Source of the DNA: an uncultured Traorella sp.
Lineage (GTDB): Bacteria; Bacillota_I; Bacilli_A; Erysipelotrichales; Erysipelotrichaceae
NCBI GenBank assembly: GCA_945919165.1
Contig: CAMEIZ010000010.1
Location: 1-24,091, forward strand
DNA: 24,091 nt
Direction: 5' to 3'
Shown here: one piece after another, positions 8,377 through 15,521 of the stretch
Numbering within the stretch: position 1 is the stretch's first letter
Layout of the letters: each line of letters opens with the position of its first letter
The notes under the pieces: generated by a model
Databases searched by the model: none
Seen by the model: only the letters and a program-made list of their open reading frames with translations
What the model was told of the DNA's origin: nothing
Made by a program: the position numbers and the translations under genes

Positions 8377-9328
8377 AATTGTTGAATGTGTTCCAAATTA
8401 TTCTATCAGTAATGAACCTGAAAAAATGGCAAGAATTCTGGCTCCTTTTCAAAATAATGAACTTGTTAGATTAGTCAATGTTGAAGAAGATCCCAGCTAC
8501 AATCGAAGTGTAGTAACGGTTATTGGTGAACCGGATGAAGTAAAAAAAGCCATGGTGCTTTCATGTCAGGAAGCACTTCAGGTCATTGACATGAATCATC
8601 ATCATGGTGAGCATAAGCGTATGGGAGCCATTGATGTGATTCCATTTATTCCGATCAAGAATATGACTCTTGAAGAGACTATTGCACTGAGTGAAGAATG
8701 TGCCAAAGAAATCAATGAAGCAACCGATATTCCTGTTTTTCTCTATAATTTATCTGCGAAAAGAGAACAATGCCGTAATCTTCCGGATATAAGAAAAGGT
8801 GAATTTGAAGGCATGAAGGAAAAATTGAAAGATCCTTTCTGGAAACCGGATTTTGGAAGTGAGGTTCATCCTACTGCCGGAGTAAGTGCGGTAGGATGTC
8901 GACCTTTATTAGTGGCATTTAATATTGATCTGAATACAAATGATCGTAAGATAGCCAGTGCCATTGCGAAATATATCCGTTTTTCATCAGGAGGATATCG
9001 CTATATTCAGGCAGGACCAGCTTCTTTGGAAGATAAGGGTATTGTACAGGTAACAATGAATGTTACGGATTATCAGAAAACAGCTGTTTATCGTGTGTTT
9101 GAGACTGTGAAAATGGAAGCGAAACGATTTGATGTTGAAGTAATCGGAAGTGAATTTGTGGGTTTGGTAAATTTGGATTGTTTAAAGGATATCGCTGCTT
9201 ATTATCTGAAAAAACCTCATGCACAGGATGTAGATTTAAGTTTAGAGGAAGTTGTTGATGTTGTCAGTGAAAAGCTGATGCTTCATGGATTCAGTGAAGA
9301 GAAGGTTATTGAATATTATGTCAGATAA
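8369..9328 (+). CDS. ftcD: Glutamate formimidoyltransferase
   Basis: This enzyme transfers the formimino group of N-formimino-L-glutamate to tetrahydrofolate, yielding glutamate and 5-formimino-THF. The 319 residues correspond to the formiminotransferase half of the bifunctional vertebrate FTCD; the cyclodeaminase half is a separate gene here (10544-11179). It opens KIVECVPNYS, typical of the family, and the segment HHHGEHKRMGAIDVIPF places His82 at the position of the catalytic His82 reported for the porcine enzyme. The YRYIQAGPASLEDKG segment near 210 and the HPTAGVSAVGCR block are also conserved. It starts 8 bases inside hutU with GAAGGT upstream and overlaps hutI by 11 bases, so translation is probably coupled. 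No hutG or hutF is present: the THF branch replaces formiminoglutamase. Confidence 0.95.
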   Translation: MNKIVECVPNYSISNEPEKMARILAPFQNNELVRLVNVEEDPSYNRSVVTVIGEPDEVKKAMVLSCQEALQVIDMNHHHGEHKRMGAIDVIPFIPIKNMTLEETIALSEECAKEINEATDIPVFLYNLSAKREQCRNLPDIRKGEFEGMKEKLKDPFWKPDFGSEVHPTAGVSAVGCRPLLVAFNIDLNTNDRKIASAIAKYIRFSSGGYRYIQAGPASLEDKGIVQVTMNVTDYQKTAVYRVFETVKMEAKRFDVEVIGSEFVGLVNLDCLKDIAAYYLKKPHAQDVDLSLEEVVDVVSEKLMLHGFSEEKVIEYYVR

Positions 9329-10550
9329 GGTAATTTATACGAATATATCAAAACTGTATACACTCAAGGGTGGTGTTCGTATCAAAGAACAGCTGGATGA
9401 TCCGGCAATTCTTGAAAATGCTTATCTGTCTGTTTGTAATGGTATCATTCAAGATGTTGGATTGATGAAGGATCTTGTTTTTCATGATGAAAAAATTGTG
9501 GATCTACAGGACAGAATTGTTGTACCAGGTTTTATTGATGCGCACTCTCATCTTGTTTTTGGCGGAGATCGGACAAATGAATATGCATTAAAGATTAAAG
9601 GTGCATCTTATTTGGAGATCTATGAAGCTGGAGGAGGAATTCATTCAACCGTTGAGGCAACTCGAAAGATGGGATTTGAACAACTATATCAAAAAGCAAA
9701 AAAGTGTATTTACGACATGATGGCCAGTGGGATCACGACTCTGGAAGCAAAAAGTGGGTATGGTTTGGACAGAGATACTGAGCTGAAACAATTGGAGGTT
9801 GTAAAAAAACTAAATGAAGAGACACCAGTGGATGTCATATCGACGTTTATGCCTGCTCATGCTCTTCCAAAGGAATATGACAATGCGTATGACTATCTTA
9901 ATATGATCATTTCGGATGTTTTACCAATTGTCAAAGAGAGAAAACTGGCAGAATATATGGATTGTTTTCTTGAAAAAGGGGTCTTTAATAAAGAAGAATC
10001 TTTATATATCTTAAAAGAAGGAAAAAAAGCCGGACTCAAAATAAAAATTCATGTTGATGAAATGGAAGATATTGGAGGTGTGGATGCTGGTGTTGAACTG
10101 AAAGCTGTTTCTTTGGAACACTGCATGGTTACTTCTTTGGAAAGTATGGATAAGATTTCTGAGGCAGGGATAGTTGCAGTCATTCTGCCGGCAACTTCGT
10201 TTAATTTGTGTAAGAAGTATGCCAATGTGCCTGCTATGAAAGAAAAAGGAGTGATTCTGGCACTTTCCTGTGATTATAATCCGGGTTCGAGTCCTTGTAA
10301 TGATGCTTTGTGGATGGCTAGAATTGCATCTCGAGGCTGTTGGCTGACGCCAAATGAAGTGTTAAGCATGATGACGATTAATGCTGCTAAAGCGATTGAT
10401 CGTGAGGATCAAATCGGTTCTTTGGAAAAAGGGAAACAGGCAGATTTTCTTGTCATCAATGCAGCTAGTTTTGATGAGGTGATAGCTCATTTAGGACCTA
10501 ATCCAATAGAAGAAGTTTATAAGAAAGGCATAAAGGTGATAGGATGTTAA
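9318..10550 (+). CDS. hutI: Imidazolonepropionase
   Basis: HutI is a metal-dependent amidohydrolase that opens 4-imidazolone-5-propionate to N-formimino-L-glutamate. The 410 residues fit the family. Metal and substrate residues are visible: His76 and His78 in GFIDAHSHLVFGGDR, His181 in FMPAHALP, His245 in IHVDEMEDIGG, His268 in LEHCM and Asp319 in SCDYNPGSSP. The frame is open from 9285, but those extra codons lie inside ftcD; GAAGGT at 9301-9306 is spaced for the ATG at 9318, whose product begins in the normal position. It overlaps ftcD by 11 bases and fchA by 7, in keeping with a tightly coupled operon. Confidence 0.96.
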   Translation: MSDKVIYTNISKLYTLKGGVRIKEQLDDPAILENAYLSVCNGIIQDVGLMKDLVFHDEKIVDLQDRIVVPGFIDAHSHLVFGGDRTNEYALKIKGASYLEIYEAGGGIHSTVEATRKMGFEQLYQKAKKCIYDMMASGITTLEAKSGYGLDRDTELKQLEVVKKLNEETPVDVISTFMPAHALPKEYDNAYDYLNMIISDVLPIVKERKLAEYMDCFLEKGVFNKEESLYILKEGKKAGLKIKIHVDEMEDIGGVDAGVELKAVSLEHCMVTSLESMDKISEAGIVAVILPATSFNLCKKYANVPAMKEKGVILALSCDYNPGSSPCNDALWMARIASRGCWLTPNEVLSMMTINAAKAIDREDQIGSLEKGKQADFLVINAASFDEVIAHLGPNPIEEVYKKGIKVIGC

Positions 10551-11179
10551 TTGAAAATCGTTTTCAGGATGTACTTGATCAGGTTGACAGTGATTCCTGT
10601 GCGCCTGGAGGAGGCAGTGTATCTGCCTTAGTGGGAGCATTGGGCGTTTGTCTGGCGAGAATGTATGGACATCTTTCGATTAATAAAAAAAGGTTTTTAG
10701 AATTAGAAGAAAATGTTCAGAAAGAGTTTTATGATCGCTTTCAAGAATTGTCAGAATACAGAAATCAACTGAGTGATGCAGCGGATAAAGACTGTGAAGC
10801 CTATAATGAAGTCATGAAAGCTTTTAAGATGCCAAAAATTACAGATGAAGAAAAACAGCTTCGATCTAAAGCAATTCAAAAGGCAACCTATATTGCAATA
10901 GAATCTCCATACAGGATTATGTGTGAATCTTTAAAAGCGATGCGTCTTTGTGAGGCTCTTGTTGATAATGGAAATAAGAATGCAATCAGTGATTTGGCTT
11001 GTGGTGTAATTTTATTAGATGCTGCCATTCAGGGGGCTGGCTTTAATGTAGAAATTAATCTTTCAGGTTTAAATGATGATGAAAGAAAAGAATGGGAACA
11101 AAAAATGAACGATGTTTTACATGAAAGTCATGAATTAAAAGAAAAAATTGTAAAGCAGGTAAAAAAACATTTAGGATAA
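10544..11179 (+). CDS. fchA: Formimidoyltetrahydrofolate cyclodeaminase
   Basis: The enzyme deaminates and cyclises 5-formimino-THF to 5,10-methenyl-THF and ammonia, feeding one-carbon metabolism. The 211-residue, largely helical protein matches the FTCD_C/SerA-like cyclodeaminase family; the N-terminal CAPGGGSVSALVGALG (about 19-34) is its folate-binding signature, followed by a D-A-A-D-K-D-C-E-A-Y-N-E segment near 80-90. The ATG overlaps the end of hutI by 7 bases, with AAAGGTGATAGG as ribosome binding site. It is the last gene of the hut operon. Together with ftcD it makes the bipartite equivalent of vertebrate FTCD. Formate-THF ligase, which could turn the product into ATP, is not in the window. 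Confidence 0.93.
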   Translation: MLIENRFQDVLDQVDSDSCAPGGGSVSALVGALGVCLARMYGHLSINKKRFLELEENVQKEFYDRFQELSEYRNQLSDAADKDCEAYNEVMKAFKMPKITDEEKQLRSKAIQKATYIAIESPYRIMCESLKAMRLCEALVDNGNKNAISDLACGVILLDAAIQGAGFNVEINLSGLNDDERKEWEQKMNDVLHESHELKEKIVKQVKKHLG

Positions 11180-11216
11180 ATGCATAAAATATTTGTGAAA
11201 TATTTAACGATTGGTT

Positions 11217-11228
11217 GAAAGTACTTTC
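11217..11228. promoter_or_regulatory. 12-bp palindrome GAAAGTACTTTC, candidate operator
   Basis: This is a perfect palindrome between fchA and the PTS operon, 66 bases upstream of the PTS -35. With flanks (TGAAAGTACTTTCT) it looks like an idealised cre in which the central CG is TA. It could bind CcpA weakly or the downstream RpiR regulator; the sequence alone does not say which. Confidence 0.3.
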
Positions 11229-11250
11229 TAAAAAATGAATAAAAAAAACA

Positions 11251-11276
11251 AAACCGCTTTATTTTGAAAGCGGTTT
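11251..11276. terminator. 10-bp-stem hairpin after the hut operon, T-run on the minus side
   Basis: AAACCGCTTT (11251-11260) and AAAGCGGTTT (11267-11276) form a perfect stem with a 6-base loop. Seen on the plus strand it ends in only TTT then CTGAAATT, while on the minus strand it is followed by TGTTTTTTTT. It is the only terminator-like structure between fchA and the PTS promoter, so it probably ends the hut transcript, though the tract points the other way. Confidence 0.55.
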
Positions 11277-11294
11277 CTGAAATTGTAAGAAGTC

Positions 11295-11322
11295 TTGACT
11301 CTCAAAATGGAATCGATATAAT
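11295..11322 (+). promoter_or_regulatory. Promoter of the PTS-nanE operon
   Basis: TTGACT (11295-11300), 16 bases, TATAAT (11317-11322): a near-consensus vegetative promoter. Transcription would start near 11329, leaving a 5' leader of about 43 bases before the first gene. Confidence 0.8.
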
Positions 11323-11329
11323 TTGATTG

Positions 11330-11339
11330 TAACGCGTTA
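11330..11339. promoter_or_regulatory. 10-bp palindrome TAACGCGTTA at the PTS transcription start
   Basis: A perfect GC-centred palindrome, striking in this AT-rich setting, lies exactly at the expected start of transcription. That is a repressor position, and the RpiR regulator encoded in the same operon is the obvious candidate to bind it. The match is by position only; it does not fit a cre. Confidence 0.4.
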
Positions 11340-11371
11340 TAGTATAAAATCTTAAATCTTCGGAGGCGACA

Positions 11372-11848
11372 ATGAACTTTTTTAGAAGAAAAAAAGAAAA
11401 CAGTTTAAAATCTTTTGCCAATGGTACGATTATTCCATTAGAAAATGTTCATGACAACATGTTTTCAGCAAAGCTGATGGGAGAAGGTATTGCCATTGAA
11501 TCAAGTGATGGTAAATATTACAGCCCGGCTGATGGAGTTGTAACCATGGTATTTCCTACAAAACATGCTTTGGGCATCAAGACAAACAAAGGCTTGGAAT
11601 TACTTTTGCATGTTGGAATTGATACTGTTAATCTGAAAGGTGAAGGTTTTGTTTCACATGTTGATGTAGGTCAAAAAGTTTCCTCTGGCGATTTGCTTTT
11701 GGAAGCCGATTTACAATTGATAAAAGAAAAAGGGTATAATACAGAATCAATATTATGTATTTGTGAACCGAAGGATTTACATCTTTCCTTTACTGATTTA
11801 AAAACAGTAAAAGCAAAAGAAGATACAATAATTACCATTGAATCTTAG
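11372..11848 (+). CDS. PTS glucose-family IIA component
   Basis: This is a stand-alone EIIA of the glucose/N-acetylglucosamine superfamily (158 residues), which takes phosphate from HPr and passes it to the IIB domain of the permease. His80 in LLLHVGIDTVNLKG is the phosphorylation site and His65 in the FPTKHALGIK segment is the second conserved active-site histidine; GDLLLEADLQLI is the usual C-terminal block. GGAGG lies before the ATG. It is the first gene of the operon, 12 bases before nanE, so it probably serves the IIBC protein at 12547, which has no IIA domain of its own. Confidence 0.93.
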   Translation: MNFFRRKKENSLKSFANGTIIPLENVHDNMFSAKLMGEGIAIESSDGKYYSPADGVVTMVFPTKHALGIKTNKGLELLLHVGIDTVNLKGEGFVSHVDVGQKVSSGDLLLEADLQLIKEKGYNTESILCICEPKDLHLSFTDLKTVKAKEDTIITIES

Positions 11849-11860
11849 GAGGGAGACAGT

Positions 11861-12541
11861 ATGAATCTAGATTGTTTGAAGGGGAAACTTATTGTTTCAT
11901 GTCAGGCTTTGCCAGATGAACCACTTCATTCGGCTTATATCATGGGCAGAATGGCAATTGCTGCCAAACAGGGCGGTGCTTCAGGAATTCGTGCACAGTC
12001 TGTAGAACAGATCAACGAAATCATGAGAGTATGTGATCTGCCTTTAATTGGTATTATTAAAAGAAATTATGATGACAGTGAAGTTTTCATTACGGCTACT
12101 TTAAAAGAGGTCAGAGAGCTTCTTACTACAAAATGTCAGATTATTGCTTTGGATGCGACAAATCGTAAAAGACCAAATGATGAAAAATTAGAAGATCTTG
12201 TTAAACTGATTCATGAGAATGGACGACTTGCTATGGCAGATTGTTCCACTTATGAAGAATGTTGTCACGCACAGGATATTGGATTTGATATCGTATCAAC
12301 AACTTTGTGTGGTTATACATCATATTCAAAAAAACTTGAGGGACCAAACTTTGAATTGTTGAAAAAGTGTGTGGATACACTTCATGTACCGGTTATTGCT
12401 GAGGGAAAAATTAATACTCCTGAGGATTTGAAAAAGGTATATGAGTATTGTGGTGTATTCAGTGCGGTTGTCGGTTCGGCAATCACACGTCCACAGCTGA
12501 TTACAAAAAGTTTTGCTGATGTTTTAAAGAAAGAGGGGTAA
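11861..12541 (+). CDS. nanE: N-acetylmannosamine-6-phosphate 2-epimerase
   Basis: NanE converts ManNAc-6-phosphate to GlcNAc-6-phosphate, the entry step of ManNAc or sialic acid into the N-acetylglucosamine route. It is a cytoplasmic TIM-barrel of 226 residues, the usual size. Typical blocks are KLIVSCQALPDEPLH near the N-terminus, GGASGIRAQS, the phosphate-contacting PVIAEGKINTPEDL and VVGSAITRP near the C-terminus. GGAGGGAG precedes the ATG. It lies between the IIA and IIBC genes of a PTS and ends 5 bases before the latter. No sialic acid lyase (nanA), ManNAc kinase (nanK) or nagA/nagB is seen, so the substrate probably arrives already phosphorylated by the PTS; that is inference. Confidence 0.95.
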   Translation: MNLDCLKGKLIVSCQALPDEPLHSAYIMGRMAIAAKQGGASGIRAQSVEQINEIMRVCDLPLIGIIKRNYDDSEVFITATLKEVRELLTTKCQIIALDATNRKRPNDEKLEDLVKLIHENGRLAMADCSTYEECCHAQDIGFDIVSTTLCGYTSYSKKLEGPNFELLKKCVDTLHVPVIAEGKINTPEDLKKVYEYCGVFSAVVGSAITRPQLITKSFADVLKKEG

Positions 12542-12546
12542 AATCA

Positions 12547-14046
12547 ATGTTTAAATATTTGCAGAAAATTGGTAAGGCATTTATGCTTCCAATCGCTATC
12601 TTACCTGCTGCTGGTTTATTGCTGGGTATTGGTGGTGCATTCTCAAGCGCAGCTACCATTGCTGCTTATCCATTTTTAGATGTTCCTGCACTTCAGGCTG
12701 TATTCAAAATAATGAGTGCCGCTGGAAGCGTAGTATTCGGTAATTTGTCATTATTGTTATGTATCGGTATCTGCGTTGGCTTGGCTAAAAAGGATAAAGG
12801 TACAGCTGCATTAGCAGGTGTTGTTGGCTATTTGGTTATGGTAGGTTCCATCAATGCCATGCTGTCAATCTTCAATCCTGATGGAAATGCCATCGATACA
12901 GGTGTTGTAGGTGCGCTTGTTATGGGTATTGTTGCTGTGAATCTGCACAATAGATATCATAACATTCAGCTTCCACAGGTATTGGGATTCTTTGGTGGAT
13001 CTCGTTTTGTTCCAATCGTAACTTCAATTGCTGCTATTTTTGTTGGAGCATTATTCTATGTTATTTGGCCACCTCTACAGAATTTATTAGTAGTAGCCGG
13101 TGAAGCTATTTCAAAAGCTGGTGTTATCGGAACATTCTTCTATGGATTCTTAATGAGACTTTGCGGTGCTGTTGGTCTTCATCATATGATTTATCCAATG
13201 TTCTGGTATACAGAATTAGGTGGAGTTGAAATGGTAAATGGTGTACAGGTTGTTGGTGCTCAGAATATTTTCTTTGCTCAGCTGGCTGATCCAAATCATG
13301 TGGGACTTTATACTGAAGGAACTCGTTTCTTTGCTGGACGTTTCTCAACTATGATGTTTGGTTTACCTGCTGCTTCACTTGCAATGTATCACTGTGTAAA
13401 ACCTGAAAACAAAGGAAAATACATGGGATACTTCCTTGGTGTTGCTTTAACTTCATTCATTACTGGTATTACTGAACCAATCGAATTCATGTTCTTGTTT
13501 ATTTGTCCGCCATTATATGTGGCTCATGCATTCTTAGATGGTGTTTCTTTCTTGATTGCTGACTTATTGAACATTTCAATTGGTAATACTTTCTCAGGTG
13601 GAGTGATTGACTTTACATTATTTGGTATTCTTCAGGGTAATGCCAAAACAAACTGGCTGCTTCAGATTCCATTTGGATGCATTTGGGCTGTCATTTACTA
13701 CTTCATGTTTAAATTTGCAATTCTGAAGTTCAACATTATGACTCCAGGACGCGGTGATGAAGAAATTGAAGGAGATCTGAATGTAGATACAAAAGAATCT
13801 ATTAAAGAAGAAGCTGCTGCAGTTCTTGCTGCATTAGGCGGAAGAGAAAACATTGAAGATGTTGATGCATGTATCACAAGATTGCGTGTAAGCGTTAAAG
13901 ATAATACAAAGGTAGATCGCGATGCATTAAAGAAGATTGGTGCTACTGCTGTATTAGATGTAAAAGGTGGTATTCAGGCTATTTATGGTGCGAAAGCAAT
14001 CCTTTATAAGAATGCCATTAATGATATTTTAGGAATTGATGATTAA
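12547..14046 (+). CDS. PTS IIBC permease, glucose/GlcNAc superfamily
   Basis: This membrane protein imports and phosphorylates a sugar. Residues 1 to about 395 form the multi-helix IIC domain, with MLPIAILPAAGLLLGIGG at the start, VGLHHMIYP in the middle, the block TRFFAGRFSTMMFGLPAAS, and GITEPIEFMF, the conserved loop that contacts the sugar. A charged linker leads to the IIB domain (about 415-495), with Cys442 in DACITRLRV as phosphocysteine and KGGIQAIYG after it. At 499 residues it is a normal IICB without IIA; the separate IIA at 11372 fills that role. Co-transcription with nanE suggests N-acetylmannosamine or another amino sugar, but GlcNAc and glucose cannot be excluded. Confidence 0.9.
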   Translation: MFKYLQKIGKAFMLPIAILPAAGLLLGIGGAFSSAATIAAYPFLDVPALQAVFKIMSAAGSVVFGNLSLLLCIGICVGLAKKDKGTAALAGVVGYLVMVGSINAMLSIFNPDGNAIDTGVVGALVMGIVAVNLHNRYHNIQLPQVLGFFGGSRFVPIVTSIAAIFVGALFYVIWPPLQNLLVVAGEAISKAGVIGTFFYGFLMRLCGAVGLHHMIYPMFWYTELGGVEMVNGVQVVGAQNIFFAQLADPNHVGLYTEGTRFFAGRFSTMMFGLPAASLAMYHCVKPENKGKYMGYFLGVALTSFITGITEPIEFMFLFICPPLYVAHAFLDGVSFLIADLLNISIGNTFSGGVIDFTLFGILQGNAKTNWLLQIPFGCIWAVIYYFMFKFAILKFNIMTPGRGDEEIEGDLNVDTKESIKEEAAAVLAALGGRENIEDVDACITRLRVSVKDNTKVDRDALKKIGATAVLDVKGGIQAIYGAKAILYKNAINDILGIDD

Positions 14047-14079
14047 TTAAATGATGTTGATTGACATGAGGTGATTTTG

Positions 14080-14892
14080 ATGTTCAAACAGTCTGTCTTA
14101 CCATTGATTATTGATAACTACGATAAGTTTACGAGTGTTGAAAAAGTGATTGCAGATTATTTTATTGCAATACGTCATAGAGATGATTTTTCAAGCAAAG
14201 CAATGAAAGAAAGATTATTTGTCTCAGAAGCATCTTTGTCAAGATTCGCACAAAAATGCGGTTTCAAGGGATACAGAGAATTTGTATTTCGCTTTGAAGA
14301 AGGTTTCATGGAGCGAACAAAGCCTGTATCCTTTGGCTTTCAAGTCGTTTTGAATGCCTATCATGAGCTTTTGAAACAAACTGTGAATTATGTGGACGAA
14401 CAACAGATTCATCGTTTTTGTGAAATGATCAACCAGGCAAAGCATGTGAGTGTTTTAGGTATTGTCAGCAGCGGTTTGGCTGCCAAGGAAATGAAAAGCC
14501 GTTTTATGAGATTAGGTGTTTTGATGGATGCTTTGGATCAACCGGATGAAATGAAAATGCAGTCGGTACTTGAGGATTCTCATTCACTCGTTATTGGTAT
14601 CAGTTTAAGCGGAAAAAAACAAGAAGTTATCTTTTCATTAAAAAATGCTCACAAAAACGGTGCTAAAACGGTAATCATAACAGCCAATAAATCCGATACA
14701 TTTGAGTATTGTGATGAGGTTATTTTTGTTCCCTCTTTTGAGGGATTGGATACAGGAAATATCATATCACCGCAATTTCCTGTTTTGGTGATTTTGGATA
14801 TTTGCTACTATTATTTCTATCACAATATATCTAATCCTGACAGTCGCGTTGAATTACATCAAAAAACCGTTCAGATTTTAAAAGAAGAATAG
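14080..14892 (+). CDS. RpiR/MurR family transcriptional regulator
   Basis: This is a sugar-phosphate-sensing regulator of 270 residues. The N-terminal helix-turn-helix domain (about 1-75) includes LFVSEASLSRFAQKCGFKGY, typical of RpiR, and the SIS domain (about 110-245) includes VLGIVSSGLAAKE and GISLSGKKQEVI, the phosphosugar-binding segments. The frame can be started from a GTG at 14071, but GAGGTG at 14067-14072 overlaps that codon and is spaced for the ATG at 14080, which I prefer. It follows the IIBC gene by 33 bases in the same direction. It probably controls this operon, with ManNAc-6-P or GlcNAc-6-P as effector; both are inferences from context. Confidence 0.9.
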   Translation: MFKQSVLPLIIDNYDKFTSVEKVIADYFIAIRHRDDFSSKAMKERLFVSEASLSRFAQKCGFKGYREFVFRFEEGFMERTKPVSFGFQVVLNAYHELLKQTVNYVDEQQIHRFCEMINQAKHVSVLGIVSSGLAAKEMKSRFMRLGVLMDALDQPDEMKMQSVLEDSHSLVIGISLSGKKQEVIFSLKNAHKNGAKTVIITANKSDTFEYCDEVIFVPSFEGLDTGNIISPQFPVLVILDICYYYFYHNISNPDSRVELHQKTVQILKEE

Positions 14893-14901
14893 GAGAAAAA
14901 A

Positions 14902-15390
14902 ATGAAGTTTTTATTCAGAAAAATTGGATCATATGCAATTGATTATGCAATTACCATGTTTTTTGTGGCACTCTTTACCTTTTGTTCAAATGTTTTTATG
15001 TTGGATTCTGCTTCTCATAGCAAAGCATACCTTATGTTAGTTTGTGCTTTTATTACAGTCATATATTTAACTACGTATGTTCCAACAAAAAATAATGGTC
15101 AGACGATTGGTCAAAAGGCTTTAAAATTGAGAGTTGTGAATAAAAACGATAAAGATAGAACATATTTTCAAAGTTTTATACGAGAATGTGTGGTAAAGAT
15201 TTCATGTGCTCCTTTCTTTGTGATTTTCTCAGTGGTTTATTATTTATTTTATGGAGTGATTAAACGAAACTGGGAAGTTGAACTTCCGCATGATTTTATT
15301 TTAAAAACAGAAGTCATTGATGTGAATCAGGAAATTCAAATGAAGATAAAAAAGAAGAAAGCCAGAAAAAAAGCAAATAAAAACAAATAA
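14902..15390 (+). CDS. RDD domain membrane protein
   Basis: This is a small membrane protein of 162 residues with an RDD domain of unknown function. There are three hydrophobic segments (about 14-34, 43-60 and 92-118); GQTIGQKALKLRVV between the second and third is the RDD family's conserved loop, and the Asp in GSYAIDYAITMF is the usual first-helix acid. The C-terminus is a Lys/Arg/Asn-rich tail (about 147-162), probably cytoplasmic. AGGAG precedes the ATG, 9 bases after the RpiR stop, so it is the last gene of the PTS operon and is followed by a terminator. Some RDD proteins have been linked to Na+/H+ exchange, but nothing here shows that function. Confidence 0.78.
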   Translation: MKFLFRKIGSYAIDYAITMFFVALFTFCSNVFMLDSASHSKAYLMLVCAFITVIYLTTYVPTKNNGQTIGQKALKLRVVNKNDKDRTYFQSFIRECVVKISCAPFFVIFSVVYYLFYGVIKRNWEVELPHDFILKTEVIDVNQEIQMKIKKKKARKKANKNK

Positions 15391-15404
15391 AGATCGCAAT
15401 TCAT

Positions 15405-15431
15405 GAGGAATCCAAAAGATTCCTCTTTTTT
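15405..15431 (+). terminator. Rho-independent terminator of the PTS operon
   Basis: An 8-bp stem, GAGGAATC (15405-15412) and GATTCCTC (15418-15425), with loop CAAAA is followed by six T. It lies 14 bases after the RDD gene. Confidence 0.92.
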
Positions 15432-15443
15432 CTGATTCAAAGA

Positions 15444-15472
15444 TTGATTCATATAACAAATAATGGTATTAT
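15444..15472 (+). promoter_or_regulatory. Promoter of the cation exchanger gene
   Basis: TTGATT (15444-15449), a 17-base spacer, and TATTAT (15467-15472), just after the upstream terminator and 49 bases before the exchanger ATG. Confidence 0.65.
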
Positions 15473-15521
15473 ATTTAATCTAGAAATATTATAAATAAAA
15501 TTGTTTTTCGGAGGAATAAAA

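Noticed and set aside
11330..11339. TAACGCGTTA as a cre site.
   Set aside because: Aligning either CG to the cre centre leaves several conserved positions unmatched; kept only as a generic operator candidate.
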